40,067 nt of DNA from an uncultured Lachnospiraceae bacterium (lineage in GTDB: Bacteria; Bacillota; Clostridia; Lachnospirales; Lachnospiraceae): assembly GCA_902776305.1 (NCBI GenBank), contig CACYPS010000028.1:1-40067 (forward strand). The letters run 5' to 3'. Below, piece by piece: positions 17,701-26,529 of this stretch. The position numbers and the translations under genes were made by a program. The notes below the pieces were generated by a model. That model made no database searches and had not been told where the DNA came from. It saw nothing but the letters and a program-made list of their open reading frames with translations. Each line of letters begins with the position of its first letter. The stretch's first letter is position 1.

Positions 17701-20700
17701 TCAGTGCCATATGCGGCGTTTAAGAAACATCCATGCTATACTCCCCGCAGATGCAAGGAAGAACATGGCCGGCAGCGCGGCATTCGTCGTATCGCCGGTC
17801 TTTACCGGACCACTCTTCGATGTGACCGTTTCCGATGTTCCCTTGCTTCCGCCTGATGTCACAGTGCCCGGTGTCGTAGTAGTGGTATTCTTCTGGCCTT
17901 CTATCTTGACCTTTACTTCCTGGACACTGATATTGATCGTCTGGTCCTTATCTTTCAGGTCTTCATGGACAGCAATCGGAGTCTGGCTGCCTTCAAGATA
18001 AGCTCTCTCAAATACGACATAATCACCTTTCAGTCCCGTCGCATCGAAGTTCAGTTCCACCTCTGCGGTATCATCCTCGCTTCTGACAGCCACATTCTTG
18101 GATCCTCTGACTTCATTTCCACCGACCATCAGTACCTTCCCTGATCCTGCATCTACCAGGACTGCCTCAAGTCTCAGTTTCGTGCCGACCTCGAAATTCT
18201 TCATCGCAACTGTGTCTTTAACAACCGCTCCGGATGTTGCAGGGATACTCTTGTCACCGTCTTTCCCGTCAGCGGCAATTGTGCGGATCTGCGGGATTCT
18301 TACGGTCTGCTCTTCATCGTTTATGTCTACATGTACTGCTATCTGCCGTTTGCCTTCATACATATACTCAAAAGCGACCACGGATTTTCCTGCAAGCGCC
18401 GACGTATCTACTTCGAATATCAGGTCAACCGTTCCGGAACTCTTATCAGGCTGGAAAGTCTTTTCTGCCGTGATCTTATTCCCCTTGTAGCCGAAAGGCT
18501 TTCCGGTCTCCTTATCCATAAGGGTTCCTTTTACAGTGTATTCCTTCCCCGGTGTCAGGTTCTTATAGGAGACAATGTCCGTGAATTTCATGAGTCCGCC
18601 GGCAGGTGCCATATGATTCTTTGTCTCATTGCAGGTGAAGCTGGTGCTGATTTCGGGAATGAATACCGTCTGAGCCTCATCATTGATATCCGCATGAATA
18701 GCGACTTCTTTTCCATTTCTCCAAAGGATCTCAAATGCAACCAACGTCTTTCCTGCCAGCTCTGTTGCATCAATTTTAAATGTCAGCTGGACTGTTCCAT
18801 CCGGCTTATCCGGTGTAAAACCTGTTGTTGCTTTGACAAATGAATCCCCGTTCTTTATCTCTTTCCCGGTCTCCTTATCGATTAGTGCACCGTCAAGGTC
18901 ATATGCTTTTCCCGGAATCAGGTTGCTGTATGTGACCGTATCTGTCAGGTAGAGCGTTTTGGACGCCAGTACAGTATGAGAACTGCAATCCTTAGCTGTG
19001 AGCACCGTACCAATCTTCGGATAATGTATTGTCTGGTCTTCATCATTGATGTCTGCATGGGATGCGATTTGCCTTCCTTCTGTATGAAGCGACTCAAAAG
19101 CCACAACTGTTTTCCCGGCAAGTGCCGATGCATTAAACGAGAACACAATCTGAACGGAACCGTCCGCTTTTTTCGCAGTGAACTCTTTTTCAGCAGTTAC
19201 CGGCTTGTCTCCGTCTGTGACTACTTCACCTGTCTCTTTATCAACGAGTTTTCCCTTTACCGTGTATTTCTTTCCTGTAATAAGCCCTGAATACTTGACA
19301 GTATCTATATGTGTGACCTTTTCAGTTGCGTATGCATAATGGTCTTCCGTCTGCTGATCCACCAGCGTTGTCTCGATTGCAGGGAAACTTACTGTCTGTC
19401 CTTCGTCATTGATATCTTCATGGACCGCTACAGGTTCCGTTTCCTCTGTTCCGTCCTCTTTCACCAGGAATGCCTTTTCAAATACAACCACATGCTTTCC
19501 TGCAAGCGTATCTCCGTCCACATGGAAATCAAGATTCACAGATCCGGTTTCTTCCTTCACCTCAAATGCAGCACTGGAAGTATATACCTTCCCATGAGCA
19601 TCCTTGCATGCTTTCCCTGATGCATTATCCATCAGAGTCCCTTTCATGACATATCTGCCTTCCGGGAATGCTTTATATTCCACATGATCGCTGATAACCT
19701 GCGCTCCTTCTGACGGGACCTCTTTGAAACCGGTCTCCTTGTCTGTTGCAGTTGTAGCGATAGAAGGCACATAGACTGTCTGGTCCTCATCGTTAATATC
19801 CGTATGGGTCATGATTTCCACGCCTGTAATGCTGACTTTCTCAAAAGCAACCATCACAGTCCCGCCAAGTTTTACACCTGAGAATGTAAAAAGGATCTCT
19901 ACACTTCCGTTTTTGGTATCAGGAGTGAACCTCTTTGTTGCCCTGACTTCATTTCCTTTGTCGTCAAGGACCGCTTTCCCCGTTTTCTTATCCATCAGGG
20001 TTCCGGTGGCGAGATATTCCTTGCCCGGAAGAAGATTCTCATACACAAGAATGTCCCTGACCCGGATATTTTCCGAGGGCAATACAATATTAGTCGCAGT
20101 CACTTCATCAGATGCCTGTGTCTCCGCTTTAGGGAATACAATGGTCTGTTCTTCATCACCAAGATCTTCGTGCTTTCCGATTTCAATGCCGTCCTCATCA
20201 TACAGGTACTCAAAGACGACAACGCTGTGTCCCGCAAGGGCAGTTGCATCGAAAACGATCGGAATGCTGACCGTTCCGTCACTATTGTCTTTATTGACCT
20301 TCAGTTCGGACTCTACAGTAACGTCCTTTCCGTTTTTGTCTTTCACTGCTTTTCCGGTATCCTTATCCATCAGGACTGTCTTAAATCTATAGGTCCTTCC
20401 GGATATCAGCCCCTTATAAGTGACCGTATCCGTGATTTCCGTCTTCTCTTCTGCAAGCGCGATGTGTTCTCCCGCATCAGTCTTTGACTTATCATTCTTT
20501 GCCAGTGTTGAAAGATCGATCCGGATAACCTTGTCAGCCAGCTTTAATTCTACCGTCTTCGTGGTTTCAAGCTTTACGGTATGCACGGCTGTATCGAGCA
20601 TGTAGCCGGGAGCGGCTTTTGTCTCCTTCACATAGTAAGTTCCATAGTAGAGGCTGAGTACATTGCTCTTGCCATCGTCACCGACAGTGAGGACTCCGGC

Positions 20701-22509
20701 AGTCTCCGTGCATTCCTTATCTTTATAGACGGTATACTCCGTGCCTTTGACAGGAAGCGTGCTGCCCTCTGCGGATGTCTTGAGGATCGAGACAGAACTT
20801 TTCTCCGGAGTATCTTCAGAATTTACAACTGCTGTCATTCCTTCCAGTACCGTGAGTGTATAAATCCTGTCATTCAGCTTGTAATTCTCCGGTGCTGTAA
20901 TCTCCTTCACATAATAATTCCCCACTTCAAGTTCATACTCTTTCGTTTCACCTTTCACATCCGTTGTCAGTTCCGTGATCTTCTTCGTGCAATCCTTGTC
21001 CGAGTAAATTCCGTAGACGGCTCCCGCAAGGCTGTAACTGCTGTTTCCGAAAACCGACTCATCCGATGATTTCTTCACGATCCGGCCTTTTCCAAGGCTC
21101 GGCGTTGGAGTCGGTGTCGGGGTAGACGTCGGTTTCGGCGTTGGTGTGTCAGTCGGCTTTGGTGTCGGCGTGGAAGTCGGCTTCGGTGTCGGTGTTACCG
21201 TCGGAGCCGGTTTCTTTTTCACATTTATATACACGAGCTTCTGTGTATCTCCGTTCACCAGTGCATATGCCTCATCTATGACATAATTGGAAGCATTCGC
21301 TGATGCATAAGCTTTCGCTGCGTCATACACTCCGGTGAGTCCCGCCAGACCAAGCCAGTGATAATTGTTAACTGAGGCGGCATTATCACCTACTGCCATT
21401 GCCCATACTGCACGCTGCGTAAGTCCCCTGGCGACATCGGTCTCTATCCCGGCTTCATAGAAGAAATAATTCTGCATAAGGCCTGTGCGTATTACTTCCG
21501 CCTCTGTGACGACATGTCCCTGAAGAGAAGCTCCGACCAGGTTCTGTCTTGTATGAGGCCCTGCTTCAAAATGCATATCGACCTCACCGCAGTAAACGAT
21601 ACGGTCCTGGGCGGAATTTCCGGTTGTCTGGTAGCAGTGGTTGACATATGCTGCACCGAACCCTCCTGAAATACATCCAACAGTCGGATCGATGCTGGCA
21701 CCGGATGCCCCGACAATCACCTCTTCCTGATCTGTTTTTCCGTCTATCAGGATATCTGCCGTCGTGCTGATATCGGACTGGTTCGAAGATGGAATTTTTC
21801 CCGAAACATCTCTCTCTGTTTCCCTGATTTCAGAGATTTCCTCGTCTTCTGCTTTCTTCTCCCCTTCGTCCTTGTTTTCAACAGAATCTGTTTTTTTCTG
21901 TGCGCCCGGAGCCTCTCCGGGATCACTGTCTTCTTCATCGTCTTTTGTCTTTTCCCCGGAAGAACTGTCTCCTTTCATTTCTTCGGGAACTTCCTCTGGT
22001 CCGTCTTTCCCGCTGAACGCTTCCGGAACAGTAACGCCTGGATCTCCCGTCAAGGAATGACTATCGGATACAGAACCCTCATCCGAAGGAAGACCATGAC
22101 TGCCCGAAATATCTTTCACATATATGTTCCTGCTGACCCTGTATGTCGGATGACCGCTCGGCAGATCAACATGGTACAGAACCCTGTATCGGTCTTCATG
22201 GTCAGTAGTGAAATCCATTCCTTCAGCATTCTTCGCCTCATCAAATATGATTTTTACTCTTGATAAATCGGGAATAACGAATCCTGAAAGGTCAAGGCTG
22301 ATATTGTACTCGCTCCCTACCGGTACATCGTAATCATTTGCAATTACGATTTCATCCTCATCAAGTTTGCTGATTACCTCGGAGAGTTCCGGATACCCAT
22401 GCCGAGCATCTGCCGCTGAGGCAGAGAACGATGTTGCCCCGCATGTCGAAAGGACTGTCACTGCCGCCATAAAACCGGAAAAAAGACGCTTTGCTATTGA
22501 TTTTCTCAT
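17701..22509 (-). CDS. Sortase-anchored thioester/SpaA/VaFE repeat surface adhesin
   Basis: I choose ATG 22509 (AAGGAG, 7 bases away), which puts a signal peptide first (MRKSIAKRLFSGFMAAVTVL...); the longer frame from 22638 would add 43 residues before it. The mature protein (1602 residues with signal) has an acidic N-terminal region and a thioester domain (about 260-370) with Cys in IVYCGEV and Gln in TQRAVWA, the pair that forms an internal thioester to bind host or cell surfaces. Then come a Thr/Pro linker (about 435-475), two SpaA-like prealbumin folds (about 475-655), seven VaFE repeats (about 660-1528; VAFE or VVFE followed by HxDxxDExQT) that may carry ester cross-links, and a sorting signal VKTGD, hydrophobic segment and KRR tail. 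It probably aids mating-pair contact. Confidence 0.9.
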   Translation of the reverse strand: MRKSIAKRLFSGFMAAVTVLSTCGATSFSASAADARHGYPELSEVISKLDEDEIVIANDYDVPVGSEYNISLDLSGFVIPDLSRVKIIFDEAKNAEGMDFTTDHEDRYRVLYHVDLPSGHPTYRVSRNIYVKDISGSHGLPSDEGSVSDSHSLTGDPGVTVPEAFSGKDGPEEVPEEMKGDSSSGEKTKDDEEDSDPGEAPGAQKKTDSVENKDEGEKKAEDEEISEIRETERDVSGKIPSSNQSDISTTADILIDGKTDQEEVIVGASGASIDPTVGCISGGFGAAYVNHCYQTTGNSAQDRIVYCGEVDMHFEAGPHTRQNLVGASLQGHVVTEAEVIRTGLMQNYFFYEAGIETDVARGLTQRAVWAMAVGDNAASVNNYHWLGLAGLTGVYDAAKAYASANASNYVIDEAYALVNGDTQKLVYINVKKKPAPTVTPTPKPTSTPTPKPTDTPTPKPTSTPTPTPTPSLGKGRIVKKSSDESVFGNSSYSLAGAVYGIYSDKDCTKKITELTTDVKGETKEYELEVGNYYVKEITAPENYKLNDRIYTLTVLEGMTAVVNSEDTPEKSSVSILKTSAEGSTLPVKGTEYTVYKDKECTETAGVLTVGDDGKSNVLSLYYGTYYVKETKAAPGYMLDTAVHTVKLETTKTVELKLADKVIRIDLSTLAKNDKSKTDAGEHIALAEEKTEITDTVTYKGLISGRTYRFKTVLMDKDTGKAVKDKNGKDVTVESELKVNKDNSDGTVSIPIVFDATALAGHSVVVFEYLYDEDGIEIGKHEDLGDEEQTIVFPKAETQASDEVTATNIVLPSENIRVRDILVYENLLPGKEYLATGTLMDKKTGKAVLDDKGNEVRATKRFTPDTKNGSVEILFTFSGVKLGGTVMVAFEKVSITGVEIMTHTDINDEDQTVYVPSIATTATDKETGFKEVPSEGAQVISDHVEYKAFPEGRYVMKGTLMDNASGKACKDAHGKVYTSSAAFEVKEETGSVNLDFHVDGDTLAGKHVVVFEKAFLVKEDGTEETEPVAVHEDINDEGQTVSFPAIETTLVDQQTEDHYAYATEKVTHIDTVKYSGLITGKKYTVKGKLVDKETGEVVTDGDKPVTAEKEFTAKKADGSVQIVFSFNASALAGKTVVAFESLHTEGRQIASHADINDEDQTIHYPKIGTVLTAKDCSSHTVLASKTLYLTDTVTYSNLIPGKAYDLDGALIDKETGKEIKNGDSFVKATTGFTPDKPDGTVQLTFKIDATELAGKTLVAFEILWRNGKEVAIHADINDEAQTVFIPEISTSFTCNETKNHMAPAGGLMKFTDIVSYKNLTPGKEYTVKGTLMDKETGKPFGYKGNKITAEKTFQPDKSSGTVDLIFEVDTSALAGKSVVAFEYMYEGKRQIAVHVDINDEEQTVRIPQIRTIAADGKDGDKSIPATSGAVVKDTVAMKNFEVGTKLRLEAVLVDAGSGKVLMVGGNEVRGSKNVAVRSEDDTAEVELNFDATGLKGDYVVFERAYLEGSQTPIAVHEDLKDKDQTINISVQEVKVKIEGQKNTTTTTPGTVTSGGSKGTSETVTSKSGPVKTGDTTNAALPAMFFLASAGSIAWMFLKRRIWH

Positions 22510-22548
22510 CCATAAACTCCTTATCTTGCTTAACTCATTTACAGTTAT

Positions 22549-22574
22549 AAAAACGGACGGTCCGAAGACCGCCC
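22549..22574 (-). terminator. Terminator hairpin upstream of the surface-adhesin gene
   Basis: On the minus strand GGGCGGTC, a TTCG tetraloop, GACCGTCC and then GTTTTTATAAC form an 8-bp stem with one G-U pair and a T-tract. It falls about 40 bases before the adhesin start and after topB, so it could end the upstream transcript or attenuate the adhesin. Confidence 0.75.
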
Positions 22575-22689
22575 GATTATGCCCATTTTGCCGGATTGAA
22601 CCGGCTGTTATATCTATCTTTGACAAAAGTACATTCAAGTCATTATTTGATATATTTGCAAGTTTCTGTAACTACATCGCACTCTGACA

Positions 22690-24846
22690 TTAGGATTCTT
22701 TCGTATCTTCATCACGTGCTGAGTAATTACTGTTTTTCATATATTGTTTTTTCTTCTTCTCTTCCTTTTGCGGAAATTCCATTGTGAACCGGACATACCC
22801 TTTCTCCGGTACATCCATCACAATATCTGCAGTATAGGTTTTTCCGTTCCTCTTCGACACCAGCCCTTCATATCGGCACCGTCCATCTGCCAGGAATTCC
22901 CTTGCAGCTCTTTCGTCAAGGTCTGCCCCGACCGTATCAAAATACCGGTTCCTCTTCCAGAGAGCGAAATCGCATTCCCTGTTCGAGCAGTAGAAGTTCA
23001 TTTTCCCCTCATAGACCGGCTTTCCGCACTTCGGACACTTTCCGATGTTTTTCCTGTTTCTGCCGGTGAAGCCGGGATCCTCCGGCTGCATTCCATCATA
23101 GCGGCTGACGAGCATGCTCACCATAATCTCAATCCTTTCGATGAAATCCTCTCCTTTTCCCTTTCCCTGAGCAATGCGTGCCAGTTCCATTTCCCATTCT
23201 GCCGTCATCTTCGCTGAAGTGAGTTCTTCCGGCAGGATCGTAATCAGTGAAATTCCATCCTGCGTCGGAATGAGGTATTTCCTTTCCCTTCTGACAAAGC
23301 CGGATTTTATGATCTTCTCTATGATTGCAGCTCTGGTAGCAGGAGTTCCGATGCCTTTCTTTTCGGTTTCCCCCGTTATATCCTCGTTGCCGGCTCTTTC
23401 CATGGCTGCAAGGAGTGTGTCCTCCGTGTACCGTTTCGGTGGCTGTGTGAACTGTTCACTCACAACCGCATCGGCCCTATCATACTCCATCTTTGGGATA
23501 CCATTTTCACCATGGTTACTGCCTTCCGGCTCCTTATCCGTTTCTTTACGAATGCCGAAATATTTTCTGATCTTTTCCTCAACACATCTGAACCCTTCCT
23601 GTGTTACGGTCTTCCCTTTTGTAAGGAATTCATATCCTTCACAGATCACTTTAGAGCTTGTCACGACATAGATATGATCCGCCATCGTTGCTGCAAGGAG
23701 TTTCCCTGCAACCATGACAAGTACCCGCTGTTCATCCTGCGAAAGCTTACGATAAGCTTCACGGCTTATTTCCGAAGTCGGGATAATTGCATGGTGATCA
23801 CCTACTTTCCGATTATCCATTACTCTCCGAATGTTCGGTCTGTAACTGATTTCTCTCGCAAATTCCATCTCCTCGAGAATCCTGCCGATTACCATTCCGG
23901 CTTTATCTTCCATATCTTCTGTCAGATAATTGCTGTCCGTTCTTGGATATGTCGCCAGTTTTTTCTCGTACAGGCTCTGGGCACAGGCAAGTGTCCTCTC
24001 GGCTGTCATGCCGAAAACTCGGTTACACTCCCTCTGAAGTGTTGTCAGGTCATAGAGCTTCGGTGCTTTTACCACCTCCCTTTTCTGTTTACTATCTCCG
24101 ATCCTGCAGCTTTTGTCCTGGCAGGCAAGAGCAATCCTGTCAGCCTCGGCTTTATCGGTAATATGCCCGCTTACCGCGTCAAGACTTTCAGCTTTCAGGT
24201 GCACAATGAAGTATTTTTCTTTCCGAAACCCGGAAACTGCGGCATCCCTTGCAACAATCATGGCAAGTGCAGGCGTCTGAACCCTTCCGATTCTCAGCGT
24301 CTTCTTGTAAAGGACAGAAAAAAGACGGCTCATGTTGATGCCTACCAGCCAGTCAGCCTTTTCACGGCTGAGCGCTGAGTCATAGAGAGCATCATATTCA
24401 TGACCGTCCCGTAAGTTTTCCATCCCTTTACGGATAGCACTTTCTTCAAGAGAAGATATCCAGAGCCGCTTCACCGGCTTCCTGCATCCAGCCTGTTCGT
24501 AAACAAGCCGGAAGATGAGTTCTCCTTCCCTGGCTGCGTCAGTCGCACACACGATACTGTCTGCACTGTTCATCAGTTTCTTTACTATATTGAACTGCCT
24601 CATTGTTCCGGGAAGTACCGCATGCTTCCACGTATTCGGCAGGATCGGCAGATCTTCATAAGACCACTTCGTATACTTTTCGTCATATGCGGAAGCGTCA
24701 GACAGGCCGACAAGATGTCCGATACACCAGGTGACCTGATAACCGCCTCCTTCCAAATAACCGTCATGTTTACGGTCAGCCCCGACCACCCCGGCGATCG
24801 TGGCCCCTACCGACGGCTTTTCTGCGACTATTACTGTAAATCCCAT
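22690..24846 (-). CDS. topB: Type IA DNA topoisomerase, topoisomerase III
   Basis: The 718-residue protein opens with the Toprim segment VIVAEKPSVGATIAGVV and has the acidic Toprim motif CATDAAREGELIFR. The catalytic tyrosine is in TYPRTDSNYL (about residue 300). A C-terminal zinc ribbon follows (CPKCGKP...CSNREC, about 604-619). It relaxes negatively supercoiled or decatenates single-stranded-region DNA by transient 5' phosphotyrosyl cleavage; in conjugative elements of this type it is a conserved accessory replication or transfer protein. The start ATG directly follows the DUF4366 stop (TAAATG), with a GGAGG inside that gene's last codons, so translation is coupled. Confidence 0.93.
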   Translation of the reverse strand: MGFTVIVAEKPSVGATIAGVVGADRKHDGYLEGGGYQVTWCIGHLVGLSDASAYDEKYTKWSYEDLPILPNTWKHAVLPGTMRQFNIVKKLMNSADSIVCATDAAREGELIFRLVYEQAGCRKPVKRLWISSLEESAIRKGMENLRDGHEYDALYDSALSREKADWLVGINMSRLFSVLYKKTLRIGRVQTPALAMIVARDAAVSGFRKEKYFIVHLKAESLDAVSGHITDKAEADRIALACQDKSCRIGDSKQKREVVKAPKLYDLTTLQRECNRVFGMTAERTLACAQSLYEKKLATYPRTDSNYLTEDMEDKAGMVIGRILEEMEFAREISYRPNIRRVMDNRKVGDHHAIIPTSEISREAYRKLSQDEQRVLVMVAGKLLAATMADHIYVVTSSKVICEGYEFLTKGKTVTQEGFRCVEEKIRKYFGIRKETDKEPEGSNHGENGIPKMEYDRADAVVSEQFTQPPKRYTEDTLLAAMERAGNEDITGETEKKGIGTPATRAAIIEKIIKSGFVRRERKYLIPTQDGISLITILPEELTSAKMTAEWEMELARIAQGKGKGEDFIERIEIMVSMLVSRYDGMQPEDPGFTGRNRKNIGKCPKCGKPVYEGKMNFYCSNRECDFALWKRNRYFDTVGADLDERAAREFLADGRCRYEGLVSKRNGKTYTADIVMDVPEKGYVRFTMEFPQKEEKKKKQYMKNSNYSARDEDTKES

Positions 24847-26112
24847 TTATTCTTCTTCCTCCATCGTCTCTGTTTCCGGCGGCTCTTCATCTTCCCTCTC
24901 ATACTCAGCCGCTTCATCTTCTTCGTCATCATCGTCGTCGTACATGTCCTCCTGCTTCGGTTTGTAGACCTTAAAGTAATAGGCTGCTCCACCCACACCT
25001 GCTATCAAAAGTGCCAGGAGGATATTTTTGACCAGCGGATTCCTCTTTTCCGGCATTTCCGGTTTCTCCGGTTTTTCCGTTACGGCTTTCGTTGGTTTCG
25101 GCGTGGCGCTTGCTTTCTTTTCCGGCTCCGCACGAACAGTTCCCGCATCCGGCAGTGTCACGGTATCCGGCAGATTGAAGTTCAGCAAATCCTGCTCGCT
25201 GACTTCCGTCAGGAGATACACGTTGTCAGAAGACTGGTCATTATCAATGATGAGATAGAAGGTCTTCCCGCTCTTAGTCTGTATCGTGTAGAATCCCTTG
25301 CTCCCATTCTGCGCTGTCTGGGTCACATTGGTGACTTCCTCTCCGGATGCTTCCACCGCTTTTGCTGCTGTTCCTGACCGATCAATTACCGTTCCGGTGG
25401 CTTCTGTAGGTTTGGTCGCCTCAGCTGTCTGCGGTAGTGGGGATGTCACACCTCCCTCAGATGGACTTGACGCTGTACCTGTTCCGGTATTTCCAGCGGT
25501 CGTTCCTCTTACGGTTGTCGATGCAGAAGCACCCGCGCTTCCGGCTGTAGTACCCGTACTTCCTGTCCTTGTACCTGCCGATGTATTTCCCGAAGCCCCC
25601 TGTGCACTCACTCCGGATGAGGAACTTCCTCCGGACGGCCAGTTGTAATAAGGGTTGTCCATAACATAACGTTCCGACACATTCCCTGCCTCATCCGTTG
25701 CCGTGAACACAAACTGCTCTGTCGAAAAATCGCTCTGCGTCAGCTGAATAAGAAGACCGTCCTCCGTAAAAGTCGTGTAATCCGCCCCATTAACCGTAAT
25801 CTTCTGAATTCCTGATTCTGAATCTCTTGCAACGACTGTGATGACACTTCCCGAAAGAGTTGCGTCCACAGTCGGCTTAGTAGTATCCGCTCTGGCGGTT
25901 CCTCTGCTGACAGATTCATCTTTACCGGTGATCTCAATAAGCTCTTCCGGCAGGCTCTCCTCAGCAGCTTCGGATGCAACGCAGCTATCTGAAGCATATG
26001 CATACTCACCGGGACAGCTGGTCAGCAGTGTACTGCAGAGTGTCGTAAGAAGTACCGACGCTTTGACCCGTTTCAGGATTACCGCCCTTTTCTCAGACCA
26101 TTTCTTCTCCAT
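24847..26112 (-). CDS. DUF4366 membrane-anchored ICE protein
   Basis: Start chosen at ATG 26112 (MEKKWSEKRAVIL), which begins a signal sequence ending near PGEYAYA; the frame stays open to 26295 but upstream residues are the antisense-like N-terminus of another frame. The 421-residue product has an Ig-like exposed segment (TVDATLSGSVITVVARDSES), a long Ser/Thr/Gly-rich linker, then the DUF4366 region (about 250-330; GFYTIQTKSGKTFYLIID). A single membrane helix (about 356-380) and an extremely acidic Asp/Glu tail complete it. Its gene overlaps the end of DUF4315 by 20 bp and directly abuts topB. In Tn1549-like elements this family is conserved beside the cell-wall hydrolase, so an envelope role in transfer is likely. 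Confidence 0.8.
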   Translation of the reverse strand: MEKKWSEKRAVILKRVKASVLLTTLCSTLLTSCPGEYAYASDSCVASEAAEESLPEELIEITGKDESVSRGTARADTTKPTVDATLSGSVITVVARDSESGIQKITVNGADYTTFTEDGLLIQLTQSDFSTEQFVFTATDEAGNVSERYVMDNPYYNWPSGGSSSSGVSAQGASGNTSAGTRTGSTGTTAGSAGASASTTVRGTTAGNTGTGTASSPSEGGVTSPLPQTAEATKPTEATGTVIDRSGTAAKAVEASGEEVTNVTQTAQNGSKGFYTIQTKSGKTFYLIIDNDQSSDNVYLLTEVSEQDLLNFNLPDTVTLPDAGTVRAEPEKKASATPKPTKAVTEKPEKPEMPEKRNPLVKNILLALLIAGVGGAAYYFKVYKPKQEDMYDDDDDEEDEAAEYEREDEEPPETETMEEEE

Positions 26113-26473
26113 TGATATCTGTGGACTGTCCATCCCAACCGGCCTCAATCTGATCACCCCGTCCTTCTTTTTTCTCTCCGTCCTGTGAGACGGCTCCATT
26201 ATCTTCATCATTTTTCCGGATATCCTCCTCATCTGTTTTATCCAAAATTGCTTCCATCGGCATTCTCCCCTTGCGGATCTCGCGCAGCTCTGCAATTGAA
26301 ATATTCATTTCTCTTACGATGCGGACATACTCGGCATTTTCCGACTCGATCAGCACCGCCTCACACTTCTTCAAATGTTTCTCTGCCGCATCCAGCTTCG
26401 CGCGAAGAGCCTCAGCCTTTTCCTTTGCCTTTTCAAAATTCTCTCTTGCTTTTTCTACCGCTACGGTTTTCAA
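26093..26473 (-). CDS. DUF4315 family coiled-coil protein
   Basis: I place the start at TTG 26473, 8 bases after GGAGG, giving a 126-residue protein; the longer frame runs back over the hydrolase stop without a ribosome binding site. The middle (KARENFEKAKEKAEALRAKL, then CEAVLIESENAEYVRIVRE) is a long coiled coil of the DUF4315 type. The C-terminal third is acidic and variable. DUF4315 proteins sit between the NlpC/P60 gene and DUF4366 in this ICE class. Their function is unknown. A hairpin (26498-26520) is immediately upstream. Confidence 0.7.
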   Translation of the reverse strand: MKTVAVEKARENFEKAKEKAEALRAKLDAAEKHLKKCEAVLIESENAEYVRIVREMNISIAELREIRKGRMPMEAILDKTDEEDIRKNDEDNGAVSQDGEKKEGRGDQIEAGWDGQSTDINGEEMV

Positions 26474-26497
26474 TTTCTCCACCTCCAACACGACAAA

Positions 26498-26520
26498 GGG
26501 ACAGCCGCTGTGGCTGCCCC
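26498..26520 (-). terminator. Hairpin upstream of DUF4315 (weak terminator-like)
   Basis: On the minus strand GGGGCAGCC ACAGC GGCTGTCCC pairs over nine positions (one G-U), followed by TTTGTCG. The T-tract is short. It lies 25 bases before the DUF4315 start. Confidence 0.5.
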
Positions 26521-26529
26521 AAAATATAA

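Noticed and set aside
22510-22638. Longer start for the surface adhesin (43 more residues)
   Set aside because: The extension runs through the terminator hairpin, lacks a ribosome binding site and would bury the signal peptide.
23512-24378. Plus-strand frame of 288 codons within topB
   Set aside because: It is the antisense shadow of topB, with a composition unlike real proteins (very Cys/Phe/Arg-rich).
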